64,000 bases of DNA from positions 1,022,516-1,086,515 of the forward strand of contig NW_022985171.1 in NCBI RefSeq assembly GCF_010093535.1. The letters are read 5' to 3'. Of this stretch, positions 1 through 9,638 are shown in pieces; the first letter of the stretch is position 1; each line of letters begins with the position of its first letter. The translations under genes were made by a program, and so were the position numbers. The notes under the pieces were generated by a model, which was not told the DNA's origin, did no database searches, and worked only from the letters and a program-made list of their open reading frames with translations. The DNA is from Lindgomyces ingoldianus. Its lineage: Eukaryota > Ascomycota > Dothideomycetes > Pleosporales > Lindgomycetaceae.

Positions 1-481
1 GGGAATGAGAGTGGTCGTGATCATGGTCTGAGTTGTGGTTGTGGATATCGACATTGAGATTTGGGAGAGTGCTTCTCCCGCCTCCAGAATAGATATTGGT
101 GGATACATCTTCTCTTATGCTTGGACCTCCAAAGTCCCAATGCCAATCTGCGGAACGACCTCGTCTTCTAGTGGAGTAAACTGGCGATAGGGACCTCACA
201 CGGGCACGATTTCTGTGCGGACTGTTGGAGTGTGGAAGTGGTATGGTAATATGTCTCCCTCCATGGCCATAATGAGGGGACAATGCCTGGGGATAATTGC
301 CATGGAAATGTCGATGTGGGACCATATGGCCGTTGTAGTGGTGATGTTCGGGGTGAAGCCAGGTCCACTCGTCATCTGGATCAGCTTCTGAGGAAGAAGA
401 TGAGGAGGAGCAGACGTCGACCCCAACATCGACGTAGTGGCCGTGATGACCGTGATGACCTTGATGACCATGAGACGTCAT
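1..481 (-). CDS. Histidine-rich protein, 5' part (runs off the left edge)
   Basis: An ATG at 481 on the minus strand opens a frame with no stop for 160 codons to the edge of the window, so the gene is 3'-truncated here. I do not recognise the family. The N-terminus is a run of Gly-His repeats (HGHQGHHGHHGHY), followed by a poly-Ser stretch and an acidic DPDDEW patch. More His-rich segments follow (HPEHHHYNGH, HRHFHG), then a basic RRRGRSADW segment and another His/Asp cluster (HNHNSDHDHDHSHS) at the edge. No signal peptide or membrane segment is visible. Clustered His with Asp could bind metal, but that is a guess from composition. The consistent composition over the whole open frame supports coding. 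Introns may exist beyond the edge. Confidence 0.6.
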   Translation of the reverse strand, partial: MTSHGHQGHHGHHGHYVDVGVDVCSSSSSSSEADPDDEWTWLHPEHHHYNGHMVPHRHFHGNYPQALSPHYGHGGRHITIPLPHSNSPHRNRARVRSLSPVYSTRRRGRSADWHWDFGGPSIREDVSTNIYSGGGRSTLPNLNVDIHNHNSDHDHDHSHS

Positions 482-2307
482 GGTGTATAATCAGGCTTGG
501 AGGAGCGAGGAACTGCCGAGAAGGCCGGAGAGATTGCAAGAGGAAGAACTCAAACAACCCAAATCACTATTGATGGATGAATATAGATGTAAGAATATTG
601 GTGCGAATAAAATAATGTGTAGTTGGCAGCATGCAAGATTACGGGTCAAAGAGCTGCCCTGCCGAATCGTCCGCGTTTCGTGATCTTATACGCTTCCGCG
701 TTCGCGGGTCTCCTCTCCTTCTCTCCTCTTCCCCCATTCTCCTTCCACCCATTTCTATGGCGTGAACAGCATCTCCAAACTTAGCCAAGCCACAGTAGTA
801 CAAAGCCCTGATGTTGAGAGGTCCCGATACATGATCTGACATCTTCTACCTGATTGGTGGGAGGAAAGGCTGAAGTGCTGGAATCAAGTCGGGATTGCAA
901 ATTCAAAGCGATCATAAGAGTATGGTAGATGTAGAAGTGATAGACGAGCGGCCCACATCTGAGTGATACAATTGGGTCGGGTTAGGTTGTGGCGAATTGT
1001 GGCTGCTTGTGGCTTGACATGGGTATCTTCCAATTAGGCGATGGTGGTGAGAGATGGTGTTGTAGAATTCAAATAATGACATGAGCGGATATCTTCTTTT
1101 GGCGTGACAAATGACAAAATGGGATGTCTGAGTGGGATCCCTGGTTTGTATGTCGTCGGTAGTGTGCTACTAAAGCGTGAAGTGCCGAAGAGTGACTTGC
1201 CCGCTTCCCGATCTCAAGGAGCAAGGAGCGAAGAGATATATATCATCGGAAACAGGTCTATTGTTTTAGCGCAGTGCTTGAATAGGAAAATGGACTGCAA
1301 TAGTGATAAGAAATGTATATTTTGCCAACGATTCGAGGATGCAGAATCCCGTTTAGGTGAGAGTCGTGCCCATTTTGACGGCAGAATTGCCCCAGCTTTT
1401 GGCATGACACCACACTGTGCCTCCAGTTTGTTCTCAGCGATTATTTACGTCACATAATCGCCTAATCTAAAGGCCACGGCGTCACCTTCAGATGTATATG
1501 CGTTCCATCCCCTCGCCTACAGGCCGTTAGTTGGATCTTCTGCAAAAGTAGGCTAATAGTCTTGCATCTGCATGAGCAATTAAATCTCGAATTGATTCGA
1601 AACACTTCTAACAATACCGTTAGTTCCGAATAGTAGTGGTAGCCCGAAGAGTAATAAGCCCCTTCCCACCATTGCCGAGAGATGTTATTGAATTTTCCGT
1701 CGTACAGATATCAGAACGTTGGTACACCCTCCTCACAACGATTCGAAGTCGATTGTAAGATGTCAAAGAAGTGCCCTCGATTGAGTTTGTGCCCGCTACT
1801 GCTAGTTTCTTCGTAAAGTTGCCTTCTACAGCCCTTCGAGTACAGTTCGCGAACTTGTTGCGATTGTCAACAATCGGGTTAAAAGAGAGGGCAGGTGTTC
1901 TTGCGGCGTCACGGACGTTCCTGCTAGCTGAATGAGCGCGATCCACCAGATTGGGACCGCTTGCATCCGATCCGTCACAGAAGTGACCCCAAGATTAATT
2001 TCCGCTTGGAAGATCCACCATTAATCGTCGTCGATAGCATCTCGAGGAGTCTCTTGACATCTTCAATACGTCCTTAGGCGTGGAGTTCGTCGGCTGGCGT
2101 CCGGTATGTTAGCGGGGAGGGAGAAAAGATGCCGAGAGCTGGTGTTGAAAAGAGGGGGTTATGTTGGAGATATGCCCGTGCGCTTTCCTCAAGAGTGGGG
2201 GAATGCGGACTTCTTTCCGAATCCCTTCCAACATTGTCCAGCATATTTTCTTGATTTTCTGTAGGCCCCCGTCTCTATTCTTTACCCCTTCTATGTAGTC
2301 GTCCATT
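482..2307. other. Intergenic region, no supported gene
   Basis: About 1.8 kb between the divergent His-rich gene and the SDR gene. It presumably holds both promoters. Short open frames occur on the minus strand (639-842 and 1620-1946) and on the plus strand (1104-1457). None has a recognisable domain, a good start context or an exon partner that I could find. Confidence 0.5.
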
Positions 2308-3270
2308 ATGAAGACCATCGTTATAACAGGAGCCAGTGGCTTCGTCGGTCAGACCCTCGCGAAGAAGCTCCTCGAGACCTCCCCCGATGTTCAGCTCATC
2401 CTCTCTGACGTACATGAGCCTCCGATTCCACAACCAAAGTCCAGCAGCGTGAAATGCATAGCTGCCGACTTAACTAATCCTTCAGCGTGTCAGTCGCTGA
2501 TAGATTGCTCGCCCGATGTCGTTTATATTCTCCATGGCATCATGTCATCTGGCTCGGAAGCAAACCTGGAGCTCGGGATGAAAGTGAACTTTGAAAGCGT
2601 TCGCAGCCTCCTAGATACCATCAGATTGAAGAATCCTGGAACAAAAGTTATCTTCACATCGTCTTGTGCTGTGTTTGGGAGAGCCGCTGTCAAAAATGTG
2701 GCCACCGAAACAGACATCGTTCCAATGCCGGAGAGCTCATACGGCACGCAAAAGTTGATGGTTGAGCTTCTTATCAACGACTACTCCAGGAGAGGATTAA
2801 TAGATGGTCGAGTAGTGCGATTACCTACCATCTTCGTAAGAGCTGGGGCTCCAACAGCGGCGGCTTCCTCCTTTGTATCTGGTATTGTGAGAGAGCCAGT
2901 TCACGGGCAGGAGAGCGAGCTTCCGGTGGATCCAGATATCGGAATCTGGTTGGCTTCACCGCGTACACTAGCGCACAACCTTGTGCATGCAATGGAAGTT
3001 CCAGCAGAGAAGTTCGGGCATTTCAGAACAGTACTGCTCCCTGGATACACGGCGACGAGCGGTGAGATCCTGCAAACATTGGAAAAGGTTGCCGGAAAAG
3101 GAACAAGATCACTGGTGAAAGAGAAACGCGACGAAACCATCCAAAGAATTGTTCTTAGCTGGCCGGCCAAATATGATACTTCAAGAGCCAAAAGTCTGGG
3201 CTTTGCGGACGATGTAGGGCTGGAGCAGACGATAAAGTGCTTTATCGAATCAGTTAAGCAGGCATCATAG
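2308..3270 (+). CDS. NAD-dependent epimerase/dehydratase, DenD (D-erythronate dehydrogenase)-like SDR
   Basis: A single-exon protein of 320 residues. The N-terminus is a Rossmann nucleotide-binding fold with the extended-SDR motif GASGFVG at residues 8-14. Asp34 at the end of the second strand (ILSDVHEP) suggests NAD preference. The catalytic set is complete: TSS at 117-119 and YxxxK at Tyr145/Lys149 (SSYGTQK). The pattern HGIMSSGSEANLELGMKVN and the later VRLPTIFVRAGAPTAAASSFVSGIVREP resemble the D-erythronate dehydrogenase branch of extended SDRs, which oxidises C2 of four-carbon sugar acids. The exact substrate cannot be told from sequence. Length is normal for the family, the ATG is the only sensible start, and no signal peptide is present, so it is probably cytosolic. 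The lack of introns contrasts with the seven in the next gene. Confidence 0.85.
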   Translation: MKTIVITGASGFVGQTLAKKLLETSPDVQLILSDVHEPPIPQPKSSSVKCIAADLTNPSACQSLIDCSPDVVYILHGIMSSGSEANLELGMKVNFESVRSLLDTIRLKNPGTKVIFTSSCAVFGRAAVKNVATETDIVPMPESSYGTQKLMVELLINDYSRRGLIDGRVVRLPTIFVRAGAPTAAASSFVSGIVREPVHGQESELPVDPDIGIWLASPRTLAHNLVHAMEVPAEKFGHFRTVLLPGYTATSGEILQTLEKVAGKGTRSLVKEKRDETIQRIVLSWPAKYDTSRAKSLGFADDVGLEQTIKCFIESVKQAS

Positions 3271-4162
3271 TTCGGCCACTCATCATTTTAGTTCAAGGCT
3301 CGAATATGACAAGCATATTTAATATTGCTGGAGTAGCCAAAAATGATCCAAATCCTTTTCTCCATTGCTAGTGCGACCCCGCACTTACCCCGGATTTTGT
3401 GACCCCAGGTCGTGGTTCACGGGTTCCAAACCCACGCGATTGGAACCACTGGGTGAATGTACCCACCTTTACTCAAACGGCAGCACGAGGAGATACCAGA
3501 TTCCCAGTATATCTAAGCAGACACACGAGATTGTGGGACATACACTATTTGAAATCGCTTGCGGCGTTCTTTCTTCTCAACTATTGATTGCCATTCAAGT
3601 AGTCTCACTTCCCGACTTCCTGCTTGGCGCACAGTGCATAATGTTTTCCGGTCGAAGTGTGCGACATTCATAGCAGAGACAAAACCTTCGTCCCCACCCG
3701 ACCCAGCTTCCTAGTCTGGCTTCTCATTTCCTCCGCGCCTACATGCATGTTCACCTCAACGCTAAGTTAGCTTATTCTCCTCGTTTCTATGACAGGCAAG
3801 GTTGCTTCACCACCTAGTCTCGTCGGTCCGGTCTGTCCGATCGGCTCAAGTTATCCTTCTAAGTTCTAGAAACATAAAAACAAGAGCGTAACTCTATCTC
3901 CGACAACGCTCAACCCATTCCAGTTGTCTCTATAGTTTCCCACCTCTACCTCGACAGGGAAGAGGGGATTGCAGATTCCGCCTTCTCCAACTTTCCACCC
4001 TGATTTATCCTGGCATTGAATAACCCACTTTCCGATTCCCTGCCATAGCCTCTGAATTGCAGCTGAAGGTGAATTAGATCCTAAATACAGGCTCATTTCA
4101 CAATAACTCGAAGTCCTGGGATTGCACATTCCCCGTGGGGACGCATTGGTACCGCTGTCAGC
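3271..4162. other. Intergenic region, no supported gene
   Basis: About 890 bp between two plus-strand genes, holding the 3' end of the SDR gene and the promoter of the MFS gene. A short inverted repeat (ggttcca...tggaacc, about 3422-3446) is present. I see no tRNA cloverleaf around it. The open frame at 3365-3673 shows no recognisable protein. Confidence 0.5.
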
Positions 4163-6297
4163 ATGACAAGCCCCAAAAGCGATGCTCAGGTTGATACCAT
4201 CTCCCATCTAGAGACTGCATCCGACCAAGGGAAAAACCGCCAAGATTATGAAGAGGATGTCAAAGGGAGAGACTTCACAGTGGCTGAATCTGAGCTACCG
4301 AAGGGTTACTTCACTAGTGCGAATTTTCTAGGCTCCAGTACGCTTCTGTCTCATTCACAATTGGTTCTGCCAAACTGATGATTTGCTAGTGTTTGCCATT
4401 GGGGCTAGTTTCGGATGCGGAGTTGGAGGCTTCGGTCTCGCGGCCCCAGTTCTCTCATTCATCAACGCGGATATTGGGCCGGATCCCAACCTGAGCTGGG
4501 TGGCTCTCAGCTATCTTCTAACAAACTCCGTGGGACTAATGCTTGTCGGGAGATTGAGTGATTTGTTCGGTACATTATCCCACTTCTCGTGTTTATTATG
4601 AAGCTCATTGATACAGGTCGTCGTTGGTTCTTCATTGGCGGCAATGCTTTAGCAACAATCGGGTGTATTGTTGCAGCTGTTGCGCCTAATATTCCTACAC
4701 TGATTGCTGGAGAGACGCTTATCGGACTTGGTGCTGCATCACAATTGTCTTACGCATGTAAGTTATCAGCACTATCGATACACTGCTATCGCCCTAGCTA
4801 ACGTCGTTGAAGTTGCTGTTGGGGAGCTTGTGCCTACTACATATCGATTCTTAGCTCAAGCATGGGTGTACGAACCTTCACCAACCATCGTAGACAAAAC
4901 CAACTGATATCGGCAGATTTGCATGGGCAATTCCATCCAGTGGGTTCGCCCCTGCAATCGCATATTCCTTCATCTTCCAGACAAGAGTAGGCTGGAGGGG
5001 GTAAGAGCCAAAAATCTCAGTAGCCCTCTTGTTCACCTTGCTCACCATATGACAGCATCTTCTACCTCCTCATCGCCCTCAACGGCGCGACCACTCTAGC
5101 ATGGTACTTCTTCTACCACCCCCCAACCTTCGCCATGAAACACGGGAAAGGCCGTAAGACGCAATTCATGAAAGACTTCGACTACGTTGGGACAGTCCTC
5201 TTCGCTATGGGTCTCCTCCTTTTCCTCATGGGCATCTCTTGGGGCGGCGCAATACATCCTTGGAACTCAGCCCATGTGATTGCCACCATCGTCGTCGGTT
5301 TCTTGTGCCTTGTCGGATTCTGCTTCTACGAGGCTTTTGCACCTTTGAAGGAGCCACTCCTACCAATGAGGCTCTTTAAGAACATGCCTTGGAATATTAC
5401 CGTTCTTCTTTGGGCTCTGGGTGCCGCTGTGTATTACGCACTCGCTATAATTTGGCCTAGTATGGTCGCAGTTCTCTACTCAGGTGGTCATAGCGTTATG
5501 TGGGCAGGGTGGGTATCGTGTGTTTCCAACAGCGGAATTCTGTTTGGGGAATTCGTCGGAGCATTCTTCAAGAGGAAAACGAATTTCCAGATTCCAGTTG
5601 TTTTTATTCTTGGCAGCGTCTTCCTCGCAGGTAAGAGAGTAACAGGTTTCTGTAACTTTCGAGCATGCTAACGAGAATCGCAGCGATGGCGGCCTCAACA
5701 CCAGACACCCCCGTCCGAGCAGCCGTCTTTGTCTTCCTCGCTGCGGCTTTCATTGGCTGGAACGAGATTCTCAATTCCACGATCGCTACTATCTGTATCA
5801 CGGATCAGCGTGAAATTGGAACAGCAACTGGCATCGCAGGGTCAGCGCGATCCTTCATTTCAACAATCTGCTCAACGTAAGCTCTCAAATTCCTACCCCA
5901 AATAGGCTCACATTTTAACAATCGTATCAGTGTCTACACTGTCATCCTCTCCAACCGCCTTGCAAAAACCATCCCCGCAAAAGTTCCTCCCTCTCTCATT
6001 TCTGCCGGTCTCCCCGCATCCAGTGTTCCCTCATTCATCTCCGCACTCACACTCGGTACCCCTGCCGCATGGTCCGCTGTCGCAGGGCTCACACCCGCAA
6101 TACAAGCAGCCGGGGTTAGAGCGTATAAAGAGGCGAATGCTAGTGCGTATAGCACAGTTTTCCTGAGCACAATTGCGTTCTGTGGGGTTGGGATTGTTTG
6201 TTCGTTCTGGGCGCCGAATATTGACCATTTGTTGGGCAGGGATGTCGTTGTGCAGTTGAATCAAAGGGGAAAGGATGAGATAGGGGAGAAGGTCTAA
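4163..6297 (+). CDS. MFS efflux transporter, TRI12 (trichothecene efflux pump) family
   Basis: Eight exons: 4163-4337, 4390-4569, 4617-4757, 4813-4867, 4917-5000, 5056-5630, 5684-5876 and 5931-6297. The seven introns are 47-55 bp with GT/AG ends, and the total is exactly 590 codons (589 residues). A hydrophilic N-terminus of about 60 residues precedes roughly 14 predicted membrane segments. Family marks include FGLAAPVLSFINADIGPDP, the MFS motif A region GRLSDLFGRR at about 112-121, the block FFIGGNALATIGCIVAA, GELVPTTYRF, and FYHPPTF before the central loop. These match TRI12-type drug/proton antiporters of the plasma membrane that export toxins or xenobiotics. The substrate is unknown; no mycotoxin biosynthetic genes are seen nearby, so a general efflux role is as likely as a dedicated one. 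No frame break is seen. Confidence 0.9.
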
Positions 6298-7622
6298 GGT
6301 GGTGGTCGTGTGGCGAAGGCTGATACGTGGTGATTAATACTGGTGTATGTCCTGTTTAAAGTAGTAGACACTTGAGTCGAAGTTGGGCACAAGATGATCG
6401 TGCACCCAAGTGAGGAAGTGTGTTGGTAGGTACGCGATTGACCTAAAAGACCGGTCTGTTTCGGACATATCATACCAAGGCAGGAGGCGTGGAGTCTTTA
6501 ATCAGTCGCACGCCATATACAACATCATAGCCTGCCCATTTCGATGGTTTGTATCCTGTCCCTTAACACGGAACATGACAGAATGATTCAGTATAGACTT
6601 TCGCACCCTTTTGACACTCTCACTGATTCTAGAAAGCGATCTAATAGATAAATTCCTCCTTAATTTAGCAATAGGTTCCGCGTTTTGGGATAATTTATTG
6701 GATTATGCCATGGAAAGTAGTAGCCCCCTGCGAGCATCTAGTGGAAGCGGGACTTGATAAGTCAATATGCTTCTCTGCCATTATGACTTCTTCCAAGTAT
6801 TGATCCCTTCCCTAACCTCTATAATTCAAAATTTCCTAATACATCCTCGAGAGGCTGTCCTTCACGCATAGTTAAATTCTCACTTCTAAACTAGAATGGC
6901 ACTCAGTGACCGCTCATTCCATTCCGAAAGCTCCCAGCACGTTAAACACTAAATAAAATCTGCAAAAGTCAAAAGCGATAGTTCGAGATCGACTTTAACG
7001 GAATTTTCCTGCTCTTAGTCCAAGGGTGGCTAGGTGGTTTTTAACAAAAGGTTGTGTAACTTACACATGCGTTGTGTGAGATGCACAGATCCAGTTCTTG
7101 CACTTGCCTTAACTGCTCGGCGTATGGGGTCGGAGTGAAATCTGGTCCAGTAGTAAAGAATTTCCGTGGATCCTGCACAGATGGGCAATAAAGTGGAGCT
7201 TAAAGGACTGGTTGTTTACGACTGCAAAGGAAGCGGCTCTGGCCCGCAGTCTGCTAAGTCATGTGTGATGAGACGAGTGAAGAAATGGCATGGAGGATTT
7301 CTATGGGCAGGAGATGGTATTCATGCGATTCTCTTGGGTGATATGGCTTCAATAGTATAGCGATATATAGCTGCGATCGAGGCGGGTTGAGGGGAGGGTC
7401 CGCGAAAGCCATATAGAACGTTGTATGTGGGTACGGTCACAAAGAGGACTCCGGGGAGAGGAATATGGCTTCAGCCGGACTTCTCAAACGAATGCTACTC
7501 CGATAGTGATGGTGAGGCTTGGGGATTATAAAGAGCGATGGTGGACGATAGGCATTCTTTTTACCAGCTTGTCAGATTCCGAATTTCTTCTTCGCCCTTG
7601 CGGTTTGGGGAACGCCGCAATC
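6298..7622. other. Intergenic region, no supported gene
   Basis: About 1.3 kb after the MFS gene. Parts are A+T-rich (around 6600-7000). Small open frames such as 7166-7360 lack recognisable features. I see no repeat or transposon ends. Confidence 0.5.
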
Positions 7623-8032
7623 ATGAAAATATTCCTCTTAGCTACCGTGCTCTCAAGCATCGCATATCCGGGTTTGGCGACGGGATGTACTGCTTGCTGC
7701 TTCAGCAAAAACCTTACAGTAAGACTTTCAAGTCGGTCCCTGCGATACAAAGGTAACCATCATAGTTCGAAGAGGTGAGCAAATTGCCCAATCACTAAAA
7801 GGCATAGTACCCCAAGACATCTCAAAATAAAGCGTCGTTTTCCAAAAGATTGCCCTTGCTTCCGGATGGCGTGCTCCCTGACATCGAGCCGTCCTCGACG
7901 CCAAACTATATCTACGACGGCCCGACGATAGCAGTTCTTGGCAGTATAGGTGCAACACTGACTGTCTACGATAACTCGGATCTTGCTATATTTATCCTGG
8001 ATACCTTTTCTGACTTCTCCCCCCACCCGTAA
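7623..8032 (+). pseudogene. Possible small secreted protein locus, apparently broken
   Basis: An ATG at 7623 starts a convincing signal-peptide sequence (MKIFLLATVLSSIAYPGLAT) followed by a Cys-rich GCTACCF segment. About 35 codons in, the coding-like signal moves to another frame (around 7725-7815, containing VGPCDTKV and RRGEQIAQ), which hits a TAA. It then moves again to a frame open to a TAA at 8030-8032 (containing PNYIYDGPTIAVLG and TVYDNSDLAIF). I could not find one GT/AG splice set that links the three without stops. So this is either a frameshifted pseudogene, a multi-exon gene I failed to resolve, or chance. No family was recognised. RNA reads or a homologue search would decide. Confidence 0.3.
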
Positions 8033-8573
8033 CCTTGCGCCGTATATTCACCCTCTCCGCGACCGGCACACGTGGTCCTAATTCCTAGGACATTGCCTAC
8101 GAGTCTCAGCCTGGGACTAAGCCCCCCTAAAACCTTACACAGATGAGAGGCTAAGTTTCGCGGAGGTCGGACTAGCGACTGTCACATTTCAACTAAGTGG
8201 AGTAAATAGCGGCGGAACCGAGCGTGCCCATTCCTACAAATGTGCAGTTGCTCATGATTTGTGACGATTTTGGAATGACAATTAAGCTGAAGGTTTGTGC
8301 AAACTGTCCATGAAAGGGGCCATGGAAGAGTGGGGTGGAAGAGGTTCGTTCTTGATGGAAGCTGCGCAAGGATAGGTGCTTCCTGGTAACGTGGAAAATA
8401 AAACTTTCGTTTCTATGTTTTATGATGGAGGTAAGAGTTTCGAGATTGCTGCTTAGGCGTCCGAAATCGGGGGCGGCAGGCAAGGTATAAATGGATACTG
8501 GCGGATAGTGCCGGAGACGTACTGGTACACGTACAGCCTCTCCAGCACAACTCTCCTTGATTAATCAAGAGCG
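8033..8573. other. Intergenic region and promoter of the GNAT gene
   Basis: About 540 bp without a supported gene. It holds the TATA-like site listed separately, just upstream of the acetyltransferase. Confidence 0.5.
8486..8491 (+). promoter_or_regulatory. TATA-like box upstream of GNAT gene
   Basis: A TATAAA hexamer lies 83-88 bp upstream of the ATG at 8574, at a plausible distance for a core promoter with a short leader. This is sequence match only. Confidence 0.4.
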
Positions 8574-9101
8574 ATGAAAAAGACCACGAAGCCGGAAGTC
8601 GTCATTTCTTCAGCGGAGTTCCCGGATGACCGATTCGTTATCATGAATCTCTTTACGGCGTACGCAGATTCCTTGGAGATCGACCTTACCTTCCAAAACT
8701 TCTCCCATGAGCTCTCTTCTCTTCCCGGAAAATATACACCCGATAATGGTGGCGTTCTGCTCATTGCTCGTGTGATTTCCGTAGACTCTTCCTCGGAAGT
8801 ATCCACAGCACAAGAACCCATCGGCTGCGTAGCTCTACGTCCGTTCTCCCCACCTCATACCTGCGAACTCAAACGCCTTTACATCGTTCCCGAGGTGAGA
8901 GGACTTGGAGCGGGAAGGAAGTTGCTGGAAGCTGTACTTGAGAGGGCGAAGACTATGGGGTACAAGGAGATGGTGTTGGATACGCTGCCAAGTATGGTGC
9001 CGGCGAGGAAGATGTATAAGGCATTTGGATTCGAGGAGGTCGAGAAATACTATGACAATCCGATTGAAGGAACCTCCTTCATGAGGTTGAAATTAGACTG
9101 A
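8574..9101 (+). CDS. GNAT family N-acetyltransferase
   Basis: A single exon encoding 175 residues, about the size of a minimal GNAT domain. The acetyl-CoA binding motif A is clear: strand CELKRLYIVPEVRG, then the pyrophosphate loop VRGLGAGRKL at about 108-117. The later VLDTLPSMVPARKMYKAFGFEEVEKYY segment (motif B, with the ARKMYKAFGF helix-strand) is also typical. Such proteins transfer acetyl from acetyl-CoA to an amine on a small molecule or protein; the acceptor cannot be inferred. No signal peptide or membrane segment is visible. The compact intronless layout resembles bacterial-type GNATs, so transfer from bacteria is possible but unproven. Confidence 0.88.
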   Translation: MKKTTKPEVVISSAEFPDDRFVIMNLFTAYADSLEIDLTFQNFSHELSSLPGKYTPDNGGVLLIARVISVDSSSEVSTAQEPIGCVALRPFSPPHTCELKRLYIVPEVRGLGAGRKLLEAVLERAKTMGYKEMVLDTLPSMVPARKMYKAFGFEEVEKYYDNPIEGTSFMRLKLD

Positions 9102-9638
9102 GCGAGGAAAAGTTACATCGAACGTAAAAGGCTAAGGCATTCTGTCTGGATTCCATGTCTATCGACGCTGAAAAGAGTTCCTGCACGTGCCTGCAGCCGC
9201 CAAAGAAACAATTCTATACAACTCGATGAAGGTGGGCCCTAAGATCGATGCGGGAGCAGTCCTTGTGAGGTTCAATTTAGGCCAAGTAGTAGAAGGATCG
9301 AGCTCGTCTTAGTACGATCTGGAGACGTCGGGCTACATTGGACACGTGAAAATATTGATTTCCTACTACGTGATTTAGAAATAAGTAAAAGGAATAGTTA
9401 GGCAAATAGGAAAAGAGGATGTTGGGAAGAATAGAGGCCTTGGCATCCCAAGTATTCTTGTGTTGTGATCACGCGAATCCCTGACGCGCTGCGCTAATGA
9501 CGTGATTGACTCCTTTAGCGCGGTTTGTCATTCTTCACTCGTCCTTTCACCCTGAACAGCGTTTTCCAGTCATCCTTAAACCATCCACGGAGTTGCATTT
9601 TCTTCTCTTCGTCTCGTTTTCCCCCTCTCCTTATAAAA
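9102..9638. other. Intergenic region upstream of LSH
   Basis: About 540 bp between two plus-strand genes, holding the 3' end of the GNAT transcript and the LSH promoter. I see no further feature. Confidence 0.5.

Noticed and set aside
639..842. Minus-strand frame starting MSDHVSGPLNIRALYYCGLAKFG
   Set aside because: The first 30 residues look protein-like, but the rest turns into a basic low-complexity stretch and I found no exon to join. Not enough support for a gene.
1104..1457. 117-codon plus-strand frame
   Set aside because: No recognisable domain, odd composition, no splice partner; fits chance in a 1.8 kb gap.
1620..1946. 108-codon minus-strand frame
   Set aside because: No family recognised and no supporting exons. 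It may be a relic, but the evidence is too thin.
3422..3446. Inverted repeat resembling a tRNA T-arm
   Set aside because: The T-stem does not pair properly and no acceptor, D or anticodon arms could be folded around it.
4163..9101. A secondary-metabolite cluster around the TRI12-type pump
   Set aside because: No polyketide synthase, peptide synthetase, terpene synthase or P450 lies within the window near the pump.
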